A stretch of DNA of 64,000 nucleotides from Lentinus brumalis (Eukaryota; Basidiomycota; Agaricomycetes; Polyporales; Polyporaceae): positions 1 through 64,000 of the forward strand of contig MARA01000029.1 in NCBI GenBank assembly GCA_001792895.1. The letters are read 5' to 3'. The notes beneath the pieces were generated by a model that searched no databases, was not told where the DNA came from, and saw nothing but the letters and a program-made list of their open reading frames with translations. Made by a program: the position numbers and the translations under genes. Of this stretch, positions 11,013 through 19,340 are shown piece after piece. Positions within the stretch are counted from its first letter, which is position 1, and every line of letters starts with the position of its first letter.

Positions 11013-11095
11013 CAGCCCTGCAGGAATCGAACCTGCGACCACGACGTGCAGCGGCACAGCTTCTAAGTGGTCTACCAACTAAGCCAGGAGGGCTG
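11013..11095 (-). other. tRNA-like module (right arm)
   Basis: Mirror image of the module at 10662-10744, with the same A- and B-boxes and T-arm. With a head-to-head partner and the spacer module, three putative internal pol III promoters fall within 435 bp. Confidence 0.6.
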
Positions 11096-11534
11096 ATATA
11101 CAATACCGTGAGCACCCACGAGCGGTCGGCCGCTCACGGCAGGGTAATGGGGGTCGCTGAACGTAGCACGGGATGCATAAGTATGGTATTTGCACTCAAG
11201 ACGTGTCCGGCGGCGTGCCGATACACTAAGCGTTGAACACATCAGTCTTGTATCAGGGCGTGCTCAGAACATGCTCGGCGGCGCGTCGCGAGCGACAGGA
11301 GATACCGCACCAACACATATTCGAGAGCGGTCGGCCGCTTGGATTGTACGCTTGGAGTTGCAGGTCCGGTGTACTAGCCTGCATCCCGGCACGTCCAACG
11401 CTATGTCCGGCAGACGCACCCGTGGTGAGCGGTCGACCGCTCGCGGCCTGCATTCACCAGATGTCCCTTGGTTTTCCATGATCAGCAGTTGGACAGTGCA
11501 CGGCAGCAGGCAGTTCTCGCCTAGAACATCGCAG

Positions 11535-12235
11535 CGAGCGGCCGACCGCTCACAGCGAGGCACGAGCTGCCAACCGCTCATATGGCACGGTACGAGCTGT
11601 CGACCGCTCACGGTACGGTACGAGCGGTCGACCGCTCATAGCAGTGTACGAGCAGTCGAATGCTCACGACAAGGGGTACGGTACAAGCGTGCAGCCGCTC
11701 ACGGTACGGTACGAGCGGTCGACCGCTCACGGTACGGTACGGTCGACCACTCACGACAAGGTACGAGCGGTCGACCGCTCACGGTACAGTACGGTCGGCC
11801 ACTGAAGGTACATAACGGGCGGTCGGCCGCTCACGGTACGGTACGAGCGGTCGTCCGCTCGTAGCAGGCGGTCAGCCGCGCACGGTACGGTACGAGCGGT
11901 CAACCGCTCACGGTACGGTACGGTCGACCACTCACGACAAGGTACGAGCGGTCGACCGCTCACGGTACAGTACGGTCGACCACTCAAGGTACAGTACGGG
12001 CGGTCGGCCGCTCACGGTACGGTACGAGCGGTTGTCCGCTCACAGCAGGCGGTCGGCCGCTCACGACGAGGTACGAGCGGTCGTCCGCTCACGATGAGGT
12101 ACGAGCGGTCAACCGCTCACGACAGCAGGTGGTCGGCCGCTTGTAACGTGCCGTGGATGGCCGACTGCTCACCATACATTCTGCAACCGTTTACCTTCTA
12201 CACAGTTCTGAGCGGTTGCCCGCTCGTTCGCTACT
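11535..12235. repeat. Dense degenerate palindrome array
   Basis: About 25 units of 25-35 bp, mostly ACGGTACGAGCGGTCGACCGCTC with substitutions in centre and arms. Half-decayed copies (GGTCGACCACTC and the like) are frequent. This is the most eroded block of the family; the last recognisable site is near 12212-12227. Confidence 0.88.
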
Positions 12236-12363
12236 TATACCAATCACACCCACCTCCCTGCCACCAACCGCTCCTCCGCCGCAATTTATGCTCTCCAGCA
12301 ACTCGACCGCTCGCAACGTACATTCGGCCGAATAATGCTCACCCTTACCTCCCCCTAACCCTA

Positions 12364-12390
12364 AGGGGGTTACAGAAATACCTATCAATG
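12364..12390. repeat. Left copy of the 27-bp duplication flanking the AT-rich segment
   Basis: AGGGGGTTACAGAAATACCT plus seven more bases, identical to 15327-15353. In the gypsy element A frame it reads GVTEIPIN, so it belongs to the pol coding sequence interrupted here. Confidence 0.9.
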
Positions 12391-12639
12391 GGCAATGGCC
12401 TGGAGTAGCTTCTTGAAGTCCTTAAGGTCTGGATGGTGGACATGCTTGTATGCTGTCTTCACAGCTACTTTGATGTCTGAGGTTGACAACGAAGTATATG
12501 TTCCAGGATCAAAGGCCTGCTCAAGGGTGATGGTGGCTGGATTGATAGAAGACATGAAGGCTGTGAATGGTAAGTATGTATGTTCATGCATGCTAAATTG
12601 AAGTAACTCACAACTGGGGGCTTAGGTGGTTTAGAAATG

Positions 12640-12770
12640 AGGCTGGTGGTTGAGCAGCAGCAGAGGTGGTGAATGGTTGAGCAGCAGTGGAGAGATGATT
12701 GAGCAGCAGAACAGGTGGTGGGTGGTTGAGCAGCAGTGGTGGGTGGTTGAGCAGCAGCCAGCAGGCCAGA
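12640..12770. repeat. ~15-bp tandem repeats (GTGGTTGAGCAGCAG)
   Basis: Six or so imperfect copies. On the minus strand they would encode Ala/Gln/Pro-rich repeats belonging to the degenerate gene of the inserted segment. Confidence 0.75.
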
Positions 12771-12914
12771 TGGTGGTTTGGGAAAGGATGATGGGGGATC
12801 AGAATCAAGAGACAAATCAAACAAGAGCCCTTATATAAAGGTCATGGACCAAACACAGCCAAATATGAAGTAACTTAGGTAATATGCATCAGGTGACATT
12901 AGTTAGGGCCTGTG

Positions 12915-13055
12915 CCCAAGTTAGGTCACATGACTCCATCTCCGGGTCACATGTCTGAAGTTGGGTCCTGTCCCCAAGTTAGGTCACATGACTCCTTCTC
13001 TGGGTCACATGTCTGAAGTTGGGTCTTGTCCCCAAGTTAGATCACATGACTCCAT
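12915..13055. repeat. 58-bp tandem repeat, ~2.5 copies
   Basis: Units start with CAAGTTAGGTCACATGACTCC at about 12917, 12975 and 13033 and differ by only a few bases, which implies recent duplication within the AT-rich segment. Confidence 0.85.
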
Positions 13056-14824
13056 ATCGGCACATTACCATATTGGCTGAGTTTGTTACCACACAAAAGG
13101 GCTCTTCAACGGTACTAATATGCCATTAAGTAATTGACAATTGACCAAGCTATAGCCAATACAAACTTGCCCAAATGCGGAAGAACAAAGTGCGTGCAGC
13201 AATGTCATTTTGCATTTTTTTGTGAGTTTGTACCCACCGGCAAGGGCTGTTGAATGCTACTGATGTCCCTTCAAATGACTGACTATTGAGGAATGTATGG
13301 TCAATATAAACATGCCCAAATGCGGAATATCAGACTGCTTGCAACCAGTGTAGCATGTAAATGTCATATATAATAGTACAAAATGTGTATATGAATTGAC
13401 TCTGAATCTAGGCCTTCTTGGCTGCTTCTATGAGAAGATCAGTCAAATATGAGCCATGGAATTAAAATTGAGACGCACTCAACGAAGCCCTCCAGTTCTT
13501 TAGCATAAGCATGCTGTAGAAGTTGTGGAACTTCTTGGCCACAAGCAAAGGTTGCTGAATATCGTCCTGTTGCTGATGTTCCTCAATCATGTGCCGAATG
13601 GTCTCATGATAGTGGTGGTTGGAGGCTGAAGCTGATCAGATAGTGCCAATGATACATGATTGTTATGCTCACCTTTCTGCTGTTCAAACCACTGCATCAA
13701 CTCTGGCAGAGCAACAAGGCTAGCCACACTGGAGTGATAGTAACCAAAAGGATGGGCTGCAGAAAAGATATAAAAAGGGTTAAAAATTGCGAAAATGCAG
13801 GACTCACTCATCCAATTGGGCACCTTCAGGCTAGCCTGATCAAGCCATTCCACAGTCCAAGCCATGACCTCCACTGCAGTGTCCAGCTCAGCCTTGAACC
13901 AAGCCTGGTTCTCAGCAGAATCAAGCTCGATGACAGGGGGACTTTGTAGGCAGCAAGCACTGTGCAAAGCAGCTGAAGAGCAGGCTTGTAGATGGCTGGA
14001 ACATAGCAGAACTCATCACCAGTGGCCAAGGAGAGCACAGGGTGTTGAGTTGCACAAAGCAGAAACCACTGATCACTTGGGTGTGGCTGCCCAACCACCA
14101 TAAGATCACAGATGGCATACAGCTTCTGTGCAACCACCTCCAGCTCTCCTGGGAATGTGGCTGAATATCTGCCTGTGGGCTGGGGGCTGGTAGCAGTAGG
14201 AGGGGGGGAGGAGGGAGGAGTGGGAAGTTGGGGATTCACACCATGGATAAACCACCAGCTAGGAAGACCCAGAAGGGCATTGGGAGCAGGTGTATGGATA
14301 TGATGAGCCATGAGGACAAGCAGAAGTGGTGAATGGATGGTGAGATCAGCTGGGAAGCAAACAGAGTGCAGAGGATGGTGGTGGATGCAGAGAAAGAGCA
14401 GGCAGGCCAACACAGCCACTACATGGACCTATAACCACATTCCTGCTCGTCATCTGTAGGCTCGCATCCCTCTAATTGTGGCTATGCATTATATAGTTCC
14501 AAGTACTGATGGATAATGTGATTTGAAACCAATGAACAAAATAACAGATTGAGTACTTTGAAGACCGTGACTAGAGCAGGTGGTTTCAGCGCAACATGCT
14601 CAAACCACCAACATTGCTGGGTATTACCAATAGCAGGTACATATATACATAAAAGGGCACTCTTCAGGACGAACATGTAACATAATATAGGGTATCAAAT
14701 GTCGTACTTTGCTTGAAATACTGCCCTCAAATTATTGGTGTGCTGTATGCACTATAGCCAAAGACGGACCTGGTTCTCCTTGACAAATAACACTACAGCC
14801 ATTATGTTGAGCTTGATATATTAC

Positions 14825-15310
14825 ACTGCGCAAGGGGTATCTGACCTACTAACCGTCCGCTGTATAATTATCAGTCGTTCAGCGGGAATGAAGCCGTCTT
14901 GTGCCGTCCGCAGTGAAATTGGTCAGAAAAAGGTAACAATTGAGGTAAATCACATCAAGAAGAGACACTAAGACCGTGATGTCAGAGATATCAAGTAGTC
15001 CTGAGTGAGGGCTATCTGACTTACATACTGTGTCCTATACAATCATTGCTAGTTTGTCCATAATACTGCCGTCCAGTGCCGTCCAGTGCCGTCCAGTGCC
15101 GTCCAGTGCCGTCCGCTCCAAATTTGGGCAGAAAACGTAGAGACGGAGGCGTATCTCTCTGACCAACACCACTACAGCCACGGCAATGGCCTCATCAGAT
15201 AGCCTTAGACCAGGGCTACCTGACGTACAAGCCGTCCCCTATACAAATGTGAGTATTTGCCCCACAATGCTGCCGTCCATCTCCGTCCGTCCAAAGTTTG
15301 GGGTAAACTT
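14825..15310. repeat. Three diverged ~100-150-bp subterminal repeats
   Basis: Each copy runs from GGGTATCTGACCTAC-like sequence through GCCGTCC motifs to a CAAATTTGGG-like end. They begin near 14825, 15005 and 15210. The middle copy contains four perfect GCCGTCCAGT decamers (15068-15107). Subterminal repeats of this kind are typical of transposon ends. Confidence 0.65.
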
Positions 15311-15326
15311 TGCGGATTATAACACT

Positions 15327-15353
15327 AGGGGGTTACAGAAATACCTATCAATG
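15327..15353. repeat. Right copy of the 27-bp duplication
   Basis: Identical to 12364-12390. Here it is followed directly by continuing element A coding sequence, while the sequence just upstream carries in-frame stops. Confidence 0.9.
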
Positions 15354-17255
15354 TCGAACTTCTCGCTTTCATCGCCTCTCTCAAGGACAAAGATCTAGCC
15401 TTCAAAGCTCGTTACGCTGACTGTTTCCCTGACGACATCCCACATCTTGACAACCTGCCGACCAACGCCTATCATGAGATCAATCTGAAAGACGCCAACA
15501 TGACTATTGTTCGCCGTCAATATGACTGCCCACGCAAGTATCGCGAGGCCTTCAAAACCTTGCTAACCCAACACCTCGATGCTGGCCGACTCCGGGAATC
15601 CTCGTCACCATACGCGTCCCCTTGCTTCCTGGTTCCTAAGGCCGACCCCACTGCGCTCCCTCGCTGGGTCAATGACTATTGAGTCCTGAACGAGAACACT
15701 ATCCCTGACGTCTACCCGCTGCCCTCTATTCCCGAGATCCTCTCTGACTGTGCTCGTGGTAAAATCTGGGGAAAACTCGACATGACTAACTCCTTCTTTC
15801 AGACCCGCGTCCATCCAGATCACGTTAAATACACTGCCATCACAACACCTTTCGGCCTCTACGAATGGACCGTCATGCCTCAAGGTTGCCGTAACGCCCC
15901 CAGCACGCACCAAAGACGCATGTACACGGCACTCCGACCCTACATCGGCTCCATATGCCATGTATATCTGGACGATATTATCATCTGGTCTCAATCGCTC
16001 GAAGAACATCGACATAACGTCGCAACGATACTCACTGCGCTACGTGCTAACCAGCTGTATTGTTCCCTGAAGAAGACAGATCTCTTCTGCACCGACCTGC
16101 AATTCCTCGGACACCACATCTCCCAAGATGGCATCACGCCCGATGGCTCCAAAGTCGAGAAAGTTACGTCATGGCCCACACCAGCGTCCGCCCATGATGT
16201 TCGCTCGTTCCTCGGCCTCGTTCGCTATATTTCCTCATTCCTACCACACCTCGCCGACCTCACCGCCATCTTGAACCCTCTGACAACCAAAGAGGCCGAG
16301 AAAGAGTTCCTTTGGACCACGAAACACGACGCCGCGTTCGACACCATCAAACGTCTCGTGGTATTGCACGAATGTCTCACGTCTATCGTCCACACTAATA
16401 TGGGTACGAACAGGATATTCGTCTCCACCGACGCCAGCGACTGGTGCACCGGTGCGGTTCTTTCATATGGCGAAACCCTGGAGACGGCGCGTCCTGTCGC
16501 CTTTGAATCTGCGCAACTAAGTGGCGCAGAACTCAACTACCCAGTACATGAGAAAGAGCTCCTGGCGATCGTTCGTCCCTTGAAGAAGTGGCGAATAGAT
16601 CTCCTCGGTGTGCCATTCACTGTCTACACAGATCACCGCACTCTCGAGAATTTTAACACACAGAAACACCTTTCTTGCCGCCAAGCCCGATGGCAGGAAT
16701 TCCTCGGCCAATACGACTTCACAATCCTTTACCTGCGAGGCTCCGACAACACCGTCGCCGACACTCTCTCCCGGCTCCCTCCCCCTCCTGATCCAGTCTC
16801 CGACACTCTGCCCCCGGTACCCATCGCTGCACTATGTCCCCTCCGCCACGCGTCTCGTGCCCTCAGCCGCCTCCGTGCACTGCCACCCATGCCGATTGCA
16901 CCAGTCCAGGCTCTAGCCATCTCCGCCGATGCCACCTGGCTCGCCAAGATACGCACCGGCTATGCCAACAATCGCTGGTGTCTCCGCCTTCTCCGGTCCC
17001 TGATCTCGGATACTACGGAACCCCTGGTCGCTCTCACATCTGGAGCGCTAAACGGCCTCTCCGTCGCTGGTGTTGAAGTCCGCGACAAGCTTCTCTTTGT
17101 CGGCGACCGACTCTGCATTCCCCGCATCGACGACCTCCGTGAAGCTCTCTACCGCCTCGCCCATGACTCCATGGGACATTTCGGCTCTGACAAGTCCTAC
17201 GCACTGCTCTGTGACTCGTACTACTGGCCCAACATGCGCTGAGATCTCGAGAACC
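15354..17255 (+). pseudogene. Gypsy element A: reverse transcriptase, RNase H, start of integrase (part 1)
   Basis: One frame reads from the pre-RT segment (SSPYASPCFLVPKAD) through the YLDDIIIW active site near 15965 and RNase H (STDASDWCTGAVL) to the integrase H2C2 finger start (DSYYWPNM). There are two in-frame stops, TGA at 15680 and 17240, both at positions where CGA fits. Gag, protease and the left LTR are not present in the window. The element is cut at 17255 by element B and resumes at 23498. Ty3/gypsy chromovirus clade by its C-terminal chromodomain. Confidence 0.88.
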
Positions 17256-17260
17256 TCTAC

Positions 17261-17628
17261 TGTTACGAACAGCCTTCCCGGTACTATTCATTTCCTTTCC
17301 CAGCCATCCTATTGTTCGATCACCATGATTCCCATGGTCCCTCTCACGCTATTGTCTTCATCCATGATGTCTCTCACGCTATTGTCTTCTGACACTATTG
17401 TTCCCTCATGTATATAAGACCACCAGCGCTACCTGGGGACCCTCAGTTTCGACCTCTTGTCCCCAGGTAAGCCAAGCTGTACTTCGCTCTGTAGATACCT
17501 CTCTCAATACATCTTGTCCCCAGCCCTGATCGTCGAGCCTTGCTCCGCTCTCGCTGCACAAGTGCTCGTCGACGCCCCTGCTCGTCTCGTGAGTCTTCCC
17601 TGATCCCCCTCGACGATCAGTCGTAACA
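17261..17628 (+). repeat. 5' LTR of element B
   Basis: 368 bp. It contains a TATATAAGAC TATA-like box near 17410. By eye it differs from the 3' LTR by two substitutions and one indel, so the insertion is young. Confidence 0.95.
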
Positions 17629-18510
17629 TTAGGTCGAAACTTCAACACGAGCACTGGCGTATTCCTCCCCCCCACCCTCCATCAGTTGATCGCTGGTTCT
17701 ATAACCACGCGCCTGGTGTTGAGCTGTATCTGTCGCTGTTGGTTCTATAACCTACGTGCGCGGTACTACCTTCCTGGACCCCCACCGCTGTGCAGTACGA
17801 CTTTGAGTCCACTGACAGGCGAAGGTCAGGTGAACTTGTGTTCTACCTGACACCGACCTCTACACACTGGACAGTGACCCACCCCCGTTACGCTGCCCTC
17901 AGCTGTACCACGCCTTCCACGCAACTGCCCACGAAGATCAGCATTGGGACGTACGCGCGAACCAGTGGTTCATCTGCGAGCAACAGCCGTGCCCCAACCG
18001 ACGCCTTTCTGCTCGGGACTGGGACTGGGACAGCCTCGCACCCCACGTCCGCACCGACCCAGAACAGGAGGCTCTCATTCGAAGGCGACTAGAACGACCG
18101 GTTGCTGCTACTACTGCTAGTGGACGTCCGCTACGTGAAGCAGTCCGCCTTTCATCCAGCAGACCCGGCACTCGCCCACCTAGCCGTCTTCCTAGCCGCA
18201 CCAATACACCTCCCACTGAGTCTCCACTTGGTGGATCCCGTATCCCTCTCCCACCGCGCTTGTTCTTGCCAGCGAGCGCCTGCAACGTCGAGCATCAGGA
18301 TCCTTTAGTCCAGTTGCCACCACCTCGGCACTACCCCTCAGTCCCAGCCGGAGGGACGACAACCTGACATCGTCCTCAACTCCCCGCCTCGGACTTCCCC
18401 ACCACCTCTTCCTCCACGGAATCCTTCGCGGACGACTACCCCTAGTGCTCCGTCGCAAGGCTCCTCGCACCCCACCACACCGCCACCCACACCCCCACTC
18501 TCCCCACCAT
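17629..18510 (+). other. Leader / degraded 5' gag region of element B
   Basis: No continuous frame. Fragments such as QEALIRRRLERPV and a Pro/Ser-rich stretch look like gag N-terminus broken by indels. I see no clear match to an initiator-Met primer-binding site directly after the LTR. Confidence 0.5.
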
Positions 18511-19340
18511 GACGGCTCCTTTTGACGTCACCAAGCTCCTGCCGTTCTACTGCCTCGAGAGTACGATGGCAAGAATGCTCAGGAAGGCCTCACCTTCATC
18601 AGCAGCGCCACAGCCTATCACGGAGTTGCCACCAGGGCAGGAGTAACGCGAACCTGATCTGGATGGTCGTCTTGAACCGCCTCACAGGCGATGCTGCAAG
18701 CTGGGCCGGGCCGCATATCATCACGGCAGCCACAACTACTCCTTGGGCGGATGTCGCTGCATTCGAAGATGCGTTCAAGGCCCACTTCTGCGCCGTAGAT
18801 GACAAGGAGGCAGCCACTGCTGAGCTGGTCAAGCTTTGCAAGGCTTCGCACAGGCTTGGCACGGTCAAGGAGTACACTGCTGAGTTCAATGCGGTGGCTG
18901 CTCGGACTGGGTTCTCCGATGACGACAAGCGCGAGCGCTACCGTGAAGGACTCCCCTATCGCATCAAGGACGAGTTCGCCACCACTGCTCACGACATCTC
19001 TACCCTTGTCAAGATGCAGACGGTTGCCTTGCAGATGGACCAGCACCTGGCACGACGGTCAGAGGAGCGACCTCGCACCGGGAAGTTCCCAAAACGCGGC
19101 GAGAAGGTAGCTGCGAATAAGGAACGTCCTCCTACCTCCGGTCCCACCGGTTGCTTCGTCTGCGGACGAAACGGTCACAGGGCCGCCCAATGCCCGGAGA
19201 GGAAAGGCGGTCAACGCGCCGCAGCCTCCTCATCATCCTCCACGACGTCGGATGAGGTGGTCGCCCTTCAGTTGCAGCTCAAGGCACTGGAGGAGCGCAT
19301 TGCCACGCTGACGACGATGAAGGAGAAGGAGGGTTTTTGA
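18511..19340 (+). pseudogene. gag of element B with frame disruptions
   Basis: From about 18655 the frame is open to the TGA at 19338 and encodes a gag capsid-like region (LTGDAASWAGPHI...EFNAVAARTGF), then a CCHC zinc knuckle (CFVCGRNGHRAAQC) and a C-terminal coiled coil. The upstream part needs two frame changes, near 18550 and 18647, to join an N-terminal piece reading EYDGKNAQEGLTFISSA. The upstream breaks would stop this copy making full-length Gag, unless they are assembly errors. Confidence 0.75.
19331..19337 (+). promoter_or_regulatory. Predicted -1 ribosomal frameshift site between gag and pol
   Basis: G GGT TTT in the gag frame is a canonical X XXY YYZ heptamer directly before the gag stop TGA. 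A -1 slip moves ribosomes exactly onto the pol frame, whose next codon starts at 19337. Confidence 0.8.

Larger units (their letters stand above)
10197..11560. repeat. 1.36-kb inverted repeat with ~596-bp arms
   Basis: Left arm 10197-10792 and right arm 10965-11560 are reverse complements about a centre near 10878. They are nearly identical over the outer ~550 bp and diverged toward the ~170-bp spacer. Each arm contains palindrome-family sites and one tRNA-like module; the spacer holds a third module. The mirrored frames at 10097-10567 (-) and 11190 onward (+) are by-products of this symmetry. Confidence 0.93.
12385..14311 (-). pseudogene. Degenerate multi-exon gene carried in the AT-rich segment
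   Basis: Coding pieces on the minus strand share one style. An N-terminal piece starts at the ATG at 14311 (MAHHIHTPAPN) and contains PGELEVVAQKLYAICDL. A frame change near 13960 is followed by ENQAWFKAELDTAVEVMAW. A good ~52-nt intron (GTGAGT...CTGCAG) near 13755-13810 joins it to HPFGYYHSSVASLVALPEL. A final exon-like frame (12591-12385) ends in KKLLQAIAH with its stop inside the 27-bp flanking repeat. The frame change and missing links argue that it is broken. I do not recognise the product; the gene looks captured by, or native to, the inserted segment. Confidence 0.45.
12391..15326. mobile_element. AT-richer 2.9-kb insertion in gypsy element A, class unknown
   Basis: Lower GC than everything around it, inserted in the pol frame of element A and bounded by 27-bp direct repeats (12364-12390 and 15327-15353). 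I see no terminal inverted repeats and no transposase or helicase. Its right end ends in CTAG (15325-15328), which would suit a Helitron, but the long direct repeats do not. It contains a degenerate gene and several short tandem repeats. Confidence 0.5.

Noticed and set aside
10662..11095. Functional tRNA genes
   Set aside because: A- and B-boxes and T-arms are good, but the anticodon arms do not give a 7-nt loop or a clear anticodon, and the D-arm spacing is irregular.
10097..11864. Mirrored frames sharing the same first ~100 codons
   Set aside because: Produced by the inverted repeat; the sequence includes tRNA-like modules and palindromes and has no coding signature.
1216..12235. CRISPR array
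   Set aside because: Repeats are short perfect palindromes with repeated, non-unique spacers, lie in introns of a fungal nuclear gene and have no cas genes.
12353..12364. CCCTAACCCTAA as an interstitial telomere repeat
   Set aside because: Only two units, and the bases are explained as coding sequence of gypsy element A (PPPNPKG).
15325..15333. CACTAGGGGG as a CACTA-type terminus
   Set aside because: No inverted partner at the other end, and most of the motif belongs to the 27-bp direct repeat.
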